A stretch of 64,000 nucleotides of DNA. Source: Xylaria sp. FL1777 (taxonomy: Eukaryota; Ascomycota; Sordariomycetes; Xylariales; Xylariaceae). The stretch lies in the NCBI GenBank assembly GCA_022578965.1, contig MU400609.1:62001-126000 (forward strand). The letters run 5' to 3'. Of this stretch, positions 12,673 to 26,025 are shown piece by piece. Under the pieces are notes generated by a model. It had not been told where the DNA came from. It saw only the letters and a list, made by a program, of their open reading frames with translations, and made no database searches. Positions within the stretch are counted from its first letter, which is position 1. Each line of letters starts with the position of its first letter. The position numbers and the translations under genes were made by a program.

Positions 12673-15600
12673 ATGCGATCCCTACGACTTTTGTGTCTGG
12701 CTCTCTTCTCCCTAGTTTCGGGATTACTTGAAGAAAGAATTGTCTCGTTCGAGAGTGTTGAAGCGTCTATCCCTTTACATAATGCTTCGATAGTGTATAG
12801 CGCTGATGACCCTGCTGGTGTCGAGATAGCAGCTACAAGCCTTGCTGAAGATCTTGAAGCTATCACCGGCACGCGGCCATCAGTTTTCAAGATTGGAGGT
12901 GTGGAATCTATCGAATGCACAGCATGTGCTGAAAATGTCATCATCGCTGCTACTGTCGATTCCAATATCATCGGAGCTATAGGACAAGCTGGAAAGCTGG
13001 ACGTCTCGTCTATCGATGGGAAATGGGAAAGCTACCACACAAGCATCGTGGATAACCCAATCTCCGGTATCAAGCAAGCCCTTGTTATCGCAGGAAGCGA
13101 CAAGAGGGGTGTAATGTTTGGCATTTACACACTTTCAGAGCAGTGCGGTCAATCACCGTGGGTTTGAATTGCGAAAAAGTTCATGATTTGGTTCTAGACT
13201 AAAGACACACAGGTTCCATTGGTGGGCAGATGTTCCTGTAACAAAACATGAGGAGATCTATGCCATTCCAAGAAATGCTACGTTTGGGCCTCCAAGTGTT
13301 CAATACCGTGGCCTCTTCATCAACGACGAAGCTCCTGGATTAACAGGGTAGGGAAAAAATCTCTCTTTAATCTTAATATGGTCGTCTCTGATAATTGTAG
13401 ATGGTGGTCGAAAGCCCACGGAGTTGCTCACCAACCAATAGACACTGAGTTCTATAAGCATGTATTCGACATGCTATTACGTTTAAAGGGAAACTTCATA
13501 TGGCCTTCCATGTGGAAATCGTTCGTATATCCGCCTGGAAACATATTCTTCACAGACGACCCTGGTAACATGCAGCTTGCGGATGACTACGGGATTGTTG
13601 TGTCGACTAGTCATCATGAACCCATGCAAAAGGCCACCAATGAGTGGAATGATACAGTTCAAGGCCCTTGGGACTGGGAGAAGAATAAAGACAACGTCAC
13701 GACTTTCATGGAAGATGGGGCGCGCCGAGCCATGCAGAATGAGACATACTTTACTCTTGGGATGCGCGGTGAGAGTGATAGCCCAATTCAATCGGATGAC
13801 CCAGTCGCTATCCTTACAGACGTATTCGAGACACAGCGGGAGATTCTCGCGAAATACTATGGCAATGCATCTGCGGCAAGACGTACGTTCCATCAAAGCT
13901 TGCATGCCAAAAAAGCTAATGCAGAGCAGAGGTTTGGACAATTTACAAAGAAGTGGCGACATATTACGCGGCTGGTCTAATACCACCCGACGATGTGACT
14001 CTGATGTTTACGGACGATAACTGGGGGAATATTCAAAGGCTGCCGCTTGCTAACGAGACTGAGAGATCTGGTGGCATAGGAGTAAGATCGAGCCCCCCCT
14101 TTCCTACGGCCGTGACACATACTGATCGCTAGGAAATTCTAGATGTATTATCATTTGGAATACGTAGGCGTTCCAAAGTCGTATAAGTGGCAGAACACCA
14201 ACAATTTGGCAAGTTAAGAGAGCATTCACACTATTTAACTATTCTAATGATGAAATATTCAGCCAAAAGTCTATAAGGAGCTGTACCAGGCCTACCAGCG
14301 AGGCGTTGATCGCATATGGGTCATTAATATTGCAGACATTAAACCCCTGGAAATGCCGTTTGGCTTTATTATGGACCTTGCGTGGAATACATCGTCTATC
14401 GATTTTGATACAATACCAACTTACTTGGAGGCATTCGCTAGCCGAGAGTTTGGATCGGACCATGCCTCGGAGATCTCGGAGATTCTTATGGAACAAAGCA
14501 GACTAATTGGGCGAAGGAAGTACGAATCTATTCAGTCGAAGACATATTCAGTTCTGAATTACCACGAGAATGAGCGAGTTCTATCGGAATGGCAGGCTTT
14601 GGTTGACAAGGTGACCTCTGTCTTGAGTCAACTGCCAGAAGAACGGAAAGATGCGTATTGGCACCATGTGCAATATCCGATCTCATCTGGCCAGGCGTAC
14701 TATTCAGCTATGTTAGGGCTTGGAAAAAACCAGCAGATCGGATACGAACGTCGAAACTCCGCGAATGCTCTAGCGGACCAGGTTAGAGAGGACTTCGATC
14801 GAGACTTTGAGTTTACTGAGAAATACGATACTATTGTGGATGGTAAATGGGCTGGGATCTTGTCGCAAGCTCACTACGATCAGTATATCCAGTCGTCTAA
14901 CGGGATTGACTGGGCCGAGCCTACTAGAGACGTCATTACAGGCTTATGGTACGTCCAATTACGACAAAACTCATCATACGCGTTTGGAAACCTTGGTATT
15001 TCTCCTGAAGGGGGCGGGAGTGCACAAGCACAGGCTCGTAGTGAACCAGCGTTATTTGCTTCGGCGCCGACAACCGACGACTTCGCGGCCTTCGCGCCAA
15101 CATTGCCGATCCTAGATCCCTACGGAAAGGGAACTTGGACAGTCGATCTTTTCCACCGAGGTGACTATCGAATTCCAATCGAATGGGAGGTAGATATACC
15201 ATATGACTGGATTATCTTCAGTCCTTCGTCTGGCACTTTATCTATGGACCAGGCAGAGCAACGCATCAATGTATCGATTGATTGGTCTGCAGTCCCTGAC
15301 AAGATGAATGAAAACATAGGCGTGCGCATTAACTACGATCATTCGCCATGGTTCGACCTGATTCACCTACCAATCATTAACTATAAAGCTCCGAATGACT
15401 TCATAGGCTTTCCTGAGACCTCTGGGATCATATCAATTGAAGCGCCTCACTTCCAACGCAAGTCCGACGGCAACGTGACGTTTGAACACATTCCGTATCT
15501 AGGCACGCGTACCAATTCGGGTTCATTGGCGCTTCGCCCTTACAAGGACGCTCGAGTTTCGGAGGACGTTGCAAAGGATGCGTGGGTCGAATACGACATC

Positions 15601-15963
15601 TACTTATTCAACGCCACCTCCCCTCTTACAGCCACCGTATATGTCAATGGTGCCCTTGATACAGACCCTACGCTCCTTATGAGGTATTCACTAACACTAA
15701 GCGACGGCGACAAGCCAGCCAATTTCACACGGCTATTGGGAGACCCTTCAACACCTGGTGACACACCGCCAAATTGGGCAACGACTGTGGCTGATCATGT
15801 TTGGATACGAAATGTGACGTTAGGAGACGTAGGGGAGGGGCAGCATACACTTCGGTGGCAGACGAACTCCCCCGAGGTTTACCTAGAGAAGATTGTGCTG
15901 AACACGAGGAATGGGCTGAAGAGCAGTTATCTCGGACCACCTGAGACCAGGCTGCTATCCTAG
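12673..15963 (+). CDS. GH115 xylan alpha-1,2-glucuronidase, secreted
   Basis: Removes (4-O-methyl-)glucuronic acid side chains from glucuronoxylan. Six exons: 12673-13157, 13213-13347, 13401-13882, 13930-14081, 14143-14208, 14263-15963; phases agree throughout, giving 1006 aa, usual for fungal GH115. The first ATG (12673) starts a signal peptide MRSLRLLCLALFSLVSG. Family-typical blocks: HWWADVPV, YRGLFINDEAPGLTG then WWSKAHG, LKGNFIWPSMWKS, TSHHEPM, TLGMRGESD, LMFTDDNWGNIQRLP, YYHLEYVGVP, WVINIADIKPLE, and a C-terminal beta-rich region. The intron 14209-14262 uses a GC donor (GCAAGT) with a CAG acceptor; no GT donor there keeps the frame. Without splicing the gene looks frameshifted; with it there is no break. 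Fungal GH115 enzymes act outside the cell. Confidence 0.95.
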
Positions 15964-18058
15964 GCACCTAGCGACTACGAGCCATGTCAGTTTATCAGAC
16001 AGTAGATATAGCCTGTAGGTAGAATTGAGTTTACGTTCAGTTTGATACCTTTAACATCGTACTTAGTCCTTCACTGTAATCTGACGCACCCTTGTTAAAA
16101 TATCGATTTGCATGACAGGCAGATTTTGTACGTAATTATTAAGTAGTCTGAACCTTTAGAAGACCGAGATTGTGGTGAGCTTGGTGCCTGGGCCAAGCTA
16201 GAACTTTGGAGAGGCACATTGACATCTAATACAGGTGAGATATCCTACGGCTTCTAGTTCTCTGAGAAACCATTCTAAACTCTCTTATTCATATAGCATC
16301 TTTTCTTAGAGAGTTAAACGTACTCTTTAGGAAATATTCGCATGCCTAGAACGAGCGGTGTATGCGTATATAGTAAAAGGGGTTGGGATCTTTCGCTCAG
16401 TAAGAACAACAATCTCAACCCCGCAAACGATGATTTCAAGGGAACGGGCTTACTAAATATCGCGCATCATTTTACACATAAAATTTAGCTCCTCTGATGA
16501 TATATAAGATAAACTTACAGTAGATTCGCACTGCAGGTAACGAAGATGTTGGTAAGACTCACAGCATGCAACATGCGATGATCGCCCGGATGTCCAGATA
16601 CAGCTTGTGAAAGGGACCGTGTTTCACTGTTAACACTCACTCCGCGGACTTCTAAGGCTTCCAACATGACGATGCGAGTTACTTGACGAAGCGATGACTG
16701 CTAACCCGTGAGATTTTGGGTTGGTCCAACTCAACTCAACACCACACGTACAATATTTCCCCCACCTCCCCTCTCCCCCTTTCTTCTCCACGAACGCGGG
16801 GCTGTAGCTCCCCCTCATTTTTTCTCAGATTTATTTTTCCCCTCTTTTTAACTTGAACGTCATTCATCACTTTGGTATACTCCGGGTTAAGAACTCGAAA
16901 TGAGAGACATTTTTTTTTCTTCATGTTGTCGGACTCGGGCCGTTTCTGCTATTAGCATTCTTAAACTCAACTACTACTTAGCATACAACTGGGCATTTGA
17001 CTCTCTTTATTCGAGTTACGTTTCACGGGGCAGGCAACACGGCTCTCTTTACCCAGTGCAGTACCCTCATGGGTCTGCCTATAACACCACATCGGATTCA
17101 ATTTGCGTCACTGATATACTGTACCCCGACCAATATTGAAGTAGAAAGATGGGCAGTTTCCATTTTTGTCTTCCAAATCATAGAGGAGTAGTCTGCGCAG
17201 GTCGACCAGTTGTCTAAAGTCGGGAATATTTATGATCGACCGCACGCTATCTGATCGACGCTCACTCGGGTGCAGTTAGCGTTGTATTCGGCACCGAAAT
17301 CCGCTGCACGTTTCTCGCGGGTTCAATAAAATGCAACTTTGGGTATCAGCCGATTCCCTGCCGGGCATGGGTAACGAGAGACATGTGATTGGGGCGGTTT
17401 AACTGTGGTAAGCGAGTGATATTCAGCAGCGATTAGCACTGAGAGTTCAGGAACAGTGAAGGATGCGATGCGATGCGTTGCATGCACGGTGCTGCTGTTG
17501 ATTTGCTAACAATCGGTGTGGGCAGTAATATTACGGTGTCATCCCTGGTGGGCTGGATTTATGGGCTCAGGGGGTGATATGTGGGATATATGTGGAATTT
17601 ATCGCGCCTCACCATGCAGTCATGTTGATCAACCGAATATTATCTGCGGTGACGTCGCAAGGCATTGGACATCAACGATGTTCGGGGGCACTGTTCGGAG
17701 ATAGCGCACTTGAATTTATGCCATTTCACACAAGATTCGCGTGTTAGAAATATCGAATTTGTAACTGATCTATCTATTGCTTCCAGTTTCTAAAGCGCTA
17801 GTTTTATAATACCATCAAAACTGGTATTTGGGGCAACAGCAAAGCGCTAACACCCATGCATGAATATTCAAATGCAAAGGTGGTGGTATCATCTCTAAAG
17901 CAAAATCCAGAAAGGCACTCTATGTGAGCCTGCCCAACATGCCCTCCAGGACAAATATAGCCTTTCTATGTGCCAAAAGTCTTTCGTGAGTCTTCGTGAA
18001 TGATATTTTTCAAAGCGCGCGCGTAGTATTCAAGATGATCTAGTCAGTCTCTCGGGAT
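15964..18058. other. intergenic, convergent 3' ends
   Basis: 2.1 kb between the GH115 and transporter 3' ends. A pyrimidine-rich tract at about 16755-16850 and a small ORF after it (16900-17139) resemble a promoter plus start, but the ORF has no domain or coding signature I trust. A short run of GATGC units lies at about 17460-17480. Nothing else seen. Confidence 0.4.
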
Positions 18059-19956
18059 TTAAACATCTGACTGGTTTGAAGAAGTCTCGGAGATATGCTT
18101 CTCTGGATATCCTTCATCCTCCTCCATTTGTACCTCGACGCCGTACTCGCGAGCCTTGTCTAGTATTTCACTTTCTGCTAGGAAAGGTAGCTCTTCAGCT
18201 GCCTTTACGTAGCTGATGTTCTCGGCATGGCCCTTGGCGAAGATGACTGTAGTTCGATAGAGTCAGTAATTACTCTTGTAAGATGAAAGAGGCACTCATT
18301 CCAAGGGTTTGCATGCTCCTAGGACACGTTCATTGCTCCAACAGAAAAAGTTTCGTCTCCATAAACAGCTTATCGTGTAAAAAAATAATTCTAGGGATAG
18401 CTTACCATCGATCTCTTCGAGGCTACGGCCTGAGGTTTCGGGGTATAGGAAGTAGATGATGGGGAAGAAGATGGCATTGAGGATAGCAAAGAACAGATAA
18501 GTGCCCCATCCGTGCGTTCCAGTGTTAGTCACGAGCACAGGGGTGATCATGACGATGAAAAAGTTCCACAGCCAGTTGCTAACAGTCGAGCTAGCCGTAG
18601 CCTTGGCACGCGTCTTAAGGGGATTGATTTCAGCAGGATAGAGCCAAGGTAGGGGAAGCCAGGTAGCGCCGAAGAATGCAATGTACGTCTGTGATGGATT
18701 AGCTGGCGTCATGATAACGGTTGGAGTGATATTAGTGACTTACGAAAAGACCAACAGCAGCGCCCTTTGCAGCGGCTGCAGTGCCAGGGATTAGTGCAGC
18801 AAAAACGAGAACCATGGACAGGCATTGTCCAACGGTACCGATAAGGAATAGCTTGCGACGACCTACACGCTCAACGAAGAGCCAGGAGGTGGTGGCAAAG
18901 AGAGCGTAGACAATCTGGTTGACACCTCCAAGCAGCAATGCAAGATTCATCGAAGTACCAATAGCGGTTTGGAAGAGAATGGGGAAGTAATAAATGACGG
19001 CATTGCATCCGGATAACTGCTGCATCATTTGTGAAGAAAATCCAAGCAGCATCCGACGCAAGTGTTGCGTGGGACCGCCAGAGAACAGATCCCGGAAGGT
19101 AGTCTTGTTGTCGAGCTGACCAGCAGATCGCGCAGCAGCCCTCAAGTTGCTGAGCTGGGTATTCAGTGCAGGAGACGAACGGCTCTCACCATTGAGAGCA
19201 GCCAAGATGGTTGCCGCTTCGTCTACGCGATCATGGGTAAGCAGCCATCGAGGGCTTTCAGGTAAATTAGTCATAAGTACGAGGACCGAAAGGGCGAAAG
19301 TAATCTGGAACGCGATGGGGAACCGCCAAGTGAATTCATGAGGCCCATAGCTAGCACCGTAGTCGAGCCAGTAGGCAATCAATGTTCCAATGGCAACATT
19401 ACCGCCCTCAATGCAGATTAGCTTGCCTCGGTTGTGTGAATGACTGCATCTATAAGAGACTACGTCAGTACAGAACATTTCCGCAAGGTTACAAGCCGAA
19501 GACCTACTCTGCTTGCCAGATCGGGATAGTTGACGTGTTGATACCATTTCCCATGCCGGTGATAAACCGCCCAATGATGAACTGAGCAGTAGAGCCGTAG
19601 CTAGGAGGTACAGTGGTAATCTGGATAATGACACCGATGATCATGACAGTGGCACCAATAAAGATGCCCTTCCGACGACCGAGTTTGTCGCCAACGGCGA
19701 GGATAAACAGAGCGCCAAAGAAGCAACCAACAGCGTAAATGGATGTAACAAATCCTTGCCATGTGCTATCGTTCTTGACTTCAGGGAAATCGTCGGTAAA
19801 GGGGCCGCTCGATATGATACCTGACATCACGCCTTGATCGTAACCAAACAGTAAGAAGTCGATTGTAGCGACGGTCGTGACGAGTCTCTGTAGTTTCTTG
19901 CCAGACGTCCCCCAGTAAGTAGGGACGTCGGCCGCATTTTCTGTGTGCACCGTCAT
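18059..19956 (-). CDS. MFS sugar transporter (hexose/polyol type), 541 aa
   Basis: Plasma-membrane sugar:proton symporter family with 12 predicted membrane spans. Exons: 19508-19956, 18744-19449, 18406-18688, 18059-18246. Introns are 58, 55 and 159 nt. The ATG at 19956 (MTVHTENAADVP) is preferred over a longer upstream frame because the first span follows at the usual distance (FLLFGYDQGVMSG). Signatures: DKLGRRKG after span 2, PESPRWLL before the central loop, QQLSGCNAVIYYFP in span 7, VGRRKLFLIG, and ETSGRSLEEID at the end of span 12. The last intron is long but splices straight into the family's usual tail (EIDVIFAKGHAENISYVKAA). It lies between GH115 and GH95 genes, which suggests uptake of plant-derived sugars; the actual substrate cannot be read from sequence. 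Confidence 0.95.
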
Positions 19957-20046
19957 TCTGTACTCGTCGAGACACGAGGGACTGGGTGAACGGCAGATGA
20001 GGAGTATGGTGAGAGGCTGGAAAAGAATCTCAAAGCGCTGTCGGGT

Positions 20047-20118
20047 CCGGGGGGTATTTATCTCCCTTCTTAGCCATCCAAGATTCTCAAACGACGTTAC
20101 AACACCATACACGTGGGG
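20047..20118. promoter_or_regulatory. candidate CreA-like and XlnR-like motifs upstream of the sugar transporter
   Basis: Within 90-165 bases upstream of the transporter ATG (19956, minus strand): CCGGGG at 20047-20052 and GTGGGG at 20113-20118 fit the CreA consensus SYGGRG, and GGCTAAG read on the minus strand at 20069-20075 fits the XlnR core GGCTAR. These words are short and can occur by chance. Confidence 0.3.
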
Positions 20119-22794
20119 ACGGGGCTAGGTGGCAATCCCTCACGAATGCGTGCATGGCCCCGAGCCAAGACCGAAAAGAAATCCCAGTGAGGCCCGTTAA
20201 AAACCCACAGTCTCGGATGGCGCGAAAATGATGCAAACCAGAGATATATTGTCTCTGGGACGGGCCATGATGAAAGCTAGCATTAGTCCCCCACTCTGTT
20301 ACGCTGGTTCAGCATGCGAACCAAGACTGGATCCGGGGACGATCGTTACGCAGTCGGTCTTGAGGCTTGATAAGCCTGATAACGAGCCCCACAGGAGGCT
20401 GAAAGGTTCGGCCACTTGTGATGGCTCTACAGGGACCATAACGAGGAACAAGGTGGTTCGTGAAGAATCTTCAACCACGATCGTCATACGTTCCACATCT
20501 AAGTCCACGCCCGAGTCCACACCAACGGCACGTCAGCGGAGACGCGTGACTCGGTTTCTGCTCGGTCAGCGCTTGTAACGGAGGTGTGGGTATCAACTGT
20601 GACGTCTCTCATGCCCTCAGCGGCACGGGCATGGCCTGCCGCCTCGGGCGAGGTCGGCTAAGGAACATCCCGGGTCACAGCGATGTAGGACCAGAGTGAT
20701 ATATATATACCTACTGAACCTCGCTGAGCCGAGCGGACGGCCGGGCGGGATTCCCACAAGAAGTATACCGCACGCCGAAGAGTGGGATTATGATCGTCGT
20801 ATGGTGTTCCTTCCCCATACGCGTCACCAAATCGCAAACTTTGGTCGTCAATTCCAATGCTTGCTTGGTTCCTCTCGTAGTGGTAGTGCTCACTCAGATT
20901 GTGTTCGAATTACTACTATAAACAAGTGATTACCCAAACAGCAGGCTCCTCACAGTAATCGATGTGGCGTGGAGGAGGTCGCCTTGGGTGTAGGTATTCC
21001 GCCGAGGTGCATGGCGGTATGGATGAATAATTGGGTCGGAATTGGGTCAGTAGTCATACTGGTATGGGCTCGAATTCTGATATCGCTAGATATTGTAGAG
21101 GTAGGCAAGTGGATAAGAGGTATTGATGGAGAACCTAGGGAGGTAGATGAAATGGAGATGGTTGAGATTGTCAGTCACCTTAACTTGTAAGGGGCCTTAT
21201 TTGCACGGTGCCTCATACTTCCCGCTATCGAGACCCACACACTTAGCACGGTACCATTTACACCTTGTCTAAGCTCCCTAAATAAACCACGCAATCTCTC
21301 AATTAAAAAAAAAAGGAAAAGAAAAAAGTAAAATCTCTTGATACATAAATCTTTAGTTTCCCCCCTTTTTTCACATTATTTAACTTTGAGTTGGATTTAA
21401 AGCATCGTGGGTATGCGTGCCGTGTTGTGTTTAGCGCAACGCGATCAACATTAAGGGTCCACGGCACTACTAGGATACACTAGGGACTAGTCTACGGCCA
21501 TAAGATCCACTGGATCCACTAGCCCGGCATTACGCTGGTTACGATGATGTCATGGGCGGGTTGGTACACCTTTCGTCCGACCTCTTTCCTTCTCCCTTTT
21601 CGTTTACGTTTCTTTTCACCTCTTTCGACAAAAGTAGAAATGGCTTTAAAAAATCTTTTATCTCCACCAGATTCTACCCGATTTTTCCTAACCCCGCGGT
21701 TCTAGGTTACCAATGTGTTGGTATCGTCCAGAAATTTAAATCTTAGTTCAAAACCACCAATGAAGAGACCACACAGCTCCGCGGTTCCAATGACTCGCTT
21801 TCATTGCTGGCTGTTTTGTATGAATAGCTGCAAGTGTGTTTCCTAGAGATGAGGGGTCGAGCACTACACGAGTCCTTCCCCCCCTCCTTTTCCGGTTAAT
21901 ACAACGTGAACCTGCCTACGTTGGCGAATCATGAGTGGTTCTCGGAGGAATCGGTGCTCTACATATGCAATCCCCGCTACCTTGAACGAGGTAGAGATGA
22001 AGGATCATCAAACTATTGCGAGCCACATCAGCTTCACCAAGGCTAGACAACCAAGGTACTGCCTTTGCATGGACGTCAACATGATGTTGCAATGATCGAT
22101 TGGCGAAGATATGTGAATTCTCTCCCAAGATCGGTCTAATTACATGCTAATTGAATACCGAGGTCCTTGATCGTAAAACTTGCCCACCTGTAGGGCTAAG
22201 ATTCTTCTCGGTCATGTTTTCTCACTTACATATCTAGCCTATATGTGAGGCAGCGGCTTCGTTTCAACAGTAGCCAGTGGGTGGCAAGCATATCTCTCTT
22301 ACGCCGCAAGTGTCTAACAACGAGCAGATTCGTCTCATGATTGATCTGTAACTTGAGATGAATTAGTGCGAAGCAGCCCACTAGTTCTAGCACGATTATG
22401 ACACAATTCCAATGTCCAAGTGTATGTGTACTATGTAAGTTGGATTAAGTTCCCAATAGAGAGATAATTAGTATTCGCTACGAGAGGGAAGTTATATTTC
22501 TAGCGTGAAAGATATCAACTTATGACTAGACGGACTAGACGGTCGATTCATTGCCCCAGCCTAAACTATTCAGGTCGTTATATAATCACAATCCGAATTC
22601 ACCGCCGTAGGAGTTCTCCGATAGGGCCATTCACACCTTGCGATAGAATAGTTTAAGAGGTAATTAAAATATTTGGGATAGCCTCATTATTTACTCGATA
22701 CTTCTGTCCTAGTGTACAAGGCTTACAGTAGGGCGTTTAATCATCGCCTGTCTCAAGTTTCCCTTCACTTATATTTCCAATGTGAAATAGGGAA
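20119..22794. other. intergenic, no gene supported
   Basis: 2.7 kb upstream of the transporter and downstream of GH95. ORFs such as 20228-20578 and 20969-21190 are short and lack domains. A/T- and C/T-rich tracts at about 21300-21370 and 21590-21660 look like low-complexity spacers. Confidence 0.4.
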
Positions 22795-25421
22795 TTAGAT
22801 TTCGGCCAGCTTATCTCCTTTAATGTTTACAAAGATAATCCGGCTGTCATTTCTCGTAGACGTAGTTGGAGTTGCCTTCGTCACCGTCCCATTCCTATCC
22901 CACATGAAATCAACCGAACCGCCCCCTCGGATTCTCAGGCCAGACACACTTCCATTTCCCCACGCAGGGGGGATAGCGGGCCCAAGTACCACTATTCTTT
23001 CCTTCTTCGCCCCGTATGGTATCGGCAAGTCAACGACCAGCATGCTCAGCATCGCACCAGCGAGCCCGAAGTTTGCGTCGATCTGGAACGGCTGGTTAAG
23101 CGCGGTGTACATACTGAAGCCATTGTTAGCGAAGTTGGTGTCTATGGCGTAGCGAAGTTCCTCGTATGCGGTCTCCGTATCATTTAATCGAGCCCAGCAG
23201 GCGGCGCGCCAGACTTTCTCCCATCCTGCATTCGCATCGTCCCCATTGCCCAAGCCGCGAGAGATCAGTGTCTCCCTGACGGCGTCTTGAATGGTAGCAT
23301 TACTGTAGCCTCCTGCGTATGATGACACTGAGTATCCTGGATACCATCCGACGAGATGAGAGAGGTGGCGATGAGTGCTTTTGTTGTTATAGCCGTACGA
23401 ATCTGGAAGCTTCCATTCTTTGATCCCGCCCCAATTCGTGAAGTGGACTCCCGTATCAAGTCTCTCTAGGCTGGAAACTACGCTTTTGAGGAATCCCTTG
23501 TCCTTTTCTCCGACAATGCTGGCGCTGGATAGTACGTTGTCGAATACCTGGTGGATCAGTTGCTGGTAGTGCGTACAGCCGAATGTCGTTGGACCTATCT
23601 CGGGACTATTACAGGGGTTTACCACAAGGGTTCCGTCATTAAAGAACTTGTCTTCTTGGAGCTGCGATACCCAGAATTGAGCTATACCTTTCAGGAGCGG
23701 GTAACCTTGTTTCCTTAACCAGTCGGTGTCTTGTGTGTATTCGAAGTGATCCCACACATGTTGCATCATCCATGCAGCGGCTGCTGGGTCTAAGTTGGCT
23801 GTTAGCGGGAGCGATTCCCAGACAGTGGTGGGCCATACAATCTGCCCATAGAGCATCCTCCTTCATTGCTGTATGACCGAAAATATTCATCTCATTGTGC
23901 ACCACCCAACCATCAGCATTGTAAAGAAGCCTAGCCGTCTCAGTTCCACGGGGAACCCAAGTATCTTCCATATAGTTCCAGAGAGCTCCCTCTGTGTCAC
24001 CCAACCCGGTCTGCTCCGCGGCCCAGTAGTTCATTTGCAAGTTGATATTGGCGTGATAATCGGCGCCCCAGGCGGAATCGAGACGCTCGGTCCAGCGACC
24101 TTGAAGGTTAGCCGGCAACGAGTTATCTCGAGACGAAGAGATCAGCAGGTGGCGAGAGTAATCGAATAGCAGTGACTCTAAGAAAGGGTCTCCCGAGCTC
24201 GTCCAGTTGTAGTTGGAAAAAATAACTGCCGTCTCCAATTCGGACGAATGCTTGGGGTCAGGTAGCTCCAAGCTGAAAGCCCCCTCGAGGGCTTGATAAT
24301 CCTGCAAGTGTCTAACTAGCAGAGTCTCATACTCCTTGGATACCACCTGAGAGGTAATCTTGGAAATAACTGGAACTGGGTCTTGGCCTCGGAAAGAGTA
24401 GCCAGCTTCCTTGTTACCCTTTTTCTGATCGTAGTCCGTGTCTGCCGCGATGACAAGTGTCTGCGACGTCTGTGACTCTACAGATTTAACAACAAGACGA
24501 CCTGAATCCAGACAGCTTGACACTGCAGATTCACCTAAAGGTCTCGCGATTGCGCTAAATTTCATGCCCTGCGGCGAGCCTGTTTGCGTATACCCTATAA
24601 ATTGGACTGAGCCATTTCTGCAGTTGGTCGTGATGAGATCTTGGGAGGTGAGCAAATTTTCAAAGCCAACGGTGATAGCAGGCAGGGGACTCGTCGACTC
24701 GATGTGATAAATACAGACTTGATCGGGATATGAGCAAAATAGCGAGGTTGTGAAGTTTGCTTCATTAGAAGTGAACTGCGTTGTATGAATACCTGTCTTT
24801 AGGTCGAGGCTTCTCTTGTAGCCACTGTAGGACTCGATTTCGGGGATGGTGATAGTGACGTTTCCCAGTACTCGGTTGGAGCCGTAGTTTGCTCCAGTGC
24901 CAAGGAGGGGAGAAAGGTCTATGTTTATGTCAATAAACAACAGATAATGAGTTTCTTTCAATCAGGCCATACCACCAGTTCCATTTTGGAAGATACTCGC
25001 ACGAATTTCTGGCAGTGCTAAATATTTCGGCTCTGCAGGGTTGCCCCCATCGTAGCTCTACCATCTTAGAAGTTAGCGGAATCGATGTGAAGCCTTTAGT
25101 TATCACTTTTCCGTTTGGCGTACCGAATTTTCAAACGGCCCTCCTGACCATAGGGAGTCCACATTGAGGCTCAATTTCTCGGAAGCTGGGGGCCCAAAAG
25201 AAATGACTAATGCGACAGAAGGTTAGTAGTGGAATAAGCAGAGTGGTAGAATGCTCCTAACCGCCAAGCTTCCCATTTCCGACGGGATAGCCTGTTTTGA
25301 GGAGGTAGTTTTCAGAATCATCAGGCCCGTATCCTGCAGGATTTGTTGACCAGAGGGATTTCGCATTCGACAATCTCAGGCAGCCGCCAAGTATAACAGC
25401 TGTGACAAATGTTGACTTCAT
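22795..25421 (-). CDS. GH95 alpha-L-fucosidase, secreted, 800 aa
   Basis: Inverting alpha-1,2-L-fucosidase (some members are galactosidases) acting on fucosylated glycans such as xyloglucan. Exons: 25262-25421, 25124-25206, 24973-25057, 23839-24918, 22795-23789; introns 49-66 nt, all phases consistent. Start ATG at 25421 opens a signal peptide ([13 protein letters not shown]...NA). N-terminal beta domain has [10 protein letters not shown] and [14 protein letters not shown]; the barrel has [16 protein letters not shown] with the catalytic Asn pair, [20 protein letters not shown] across the last intron, a NSPE motif likely carrying the catalytic acid, and [13 protein letters not shown]. The apparent frameshift near 23.8 kb is a normal 49-nt intron (GTATGG...CTAAC...CTTAG). 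Confidence 0.95.
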
Positions 25422-26025
25422 CCTTGAAGAGAGGCGCACTTTCTTGCCTCCAACTGCCCCACGAGAGAGTAGCGCTGAGTACGGATCCCTATCCCACTAT
25501 CTTGGCAGGGCACACCTATGCTTCCTGGTTGGACAATTACGATGAAACGATCCATCATGCTATTAATTGAAAGCATATATACAGATACTCATATACAAGA
25601 GATCGGTGGTTTCCTCCAATTGGTAATCATTGGTGGTAAAATACGATTCGCTCCATCTTCGGAGCACTCAATGGCACGAGGGGCAAGGCGGGGTTCAACA
25701 TCCGTGTTGGGGTAATAGATCGGAGAGTTAATGCAAACGATCGTGAATGCCAAGCCACTTCATCAGCTTCTTTGCGCGGCCGGCAAGTTTTCTAACTTCT
25801 ATGCTAATCTTCACTATACAGGGCTGGTTCGGGGTGGACGCGGAGTGTTCAGAAAAATAAGCGTAATGCGTATTGTTCATTAGGTCAACTCATCATAGGA
25901 CCAAGACCAGCATATTCTTGACCGCAATCCATTATCTTTTGTGCTTATGCCAGTAGTTCTGCAGGCAGACGTCCAACATGCTCTTGTGAAAGAGCCGAAC
26001 TATTCGGCCTTCCTTAATCAAGCCT
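25422..26025. promoter_or_regulatory. upstream region of the GH95 gene
   Basis: 600 bases between the GH95 start and the 3' end of the CVNH gene. Presumed promoter; I recognise no specific element. Confidence 0.4.

Noticed and set aside
13880..14270. Apparent frameshifts and stop codons in the GH115 gene
   Set aside because: Three short introns explain every break, one of them with a GC donor.
16900..17191. Small ORFs after a pyrimidine-rich tract
   Set aside because: Two overlapping frames of equal length, no domain, no conserved-looking pattern.
23780..23860. Apparent frameshift in the GH95 gene
   Set aside because: A GT-AG intron (23790-23838) with CTAAC branch joins the two frames exactly and restores a conserved block.
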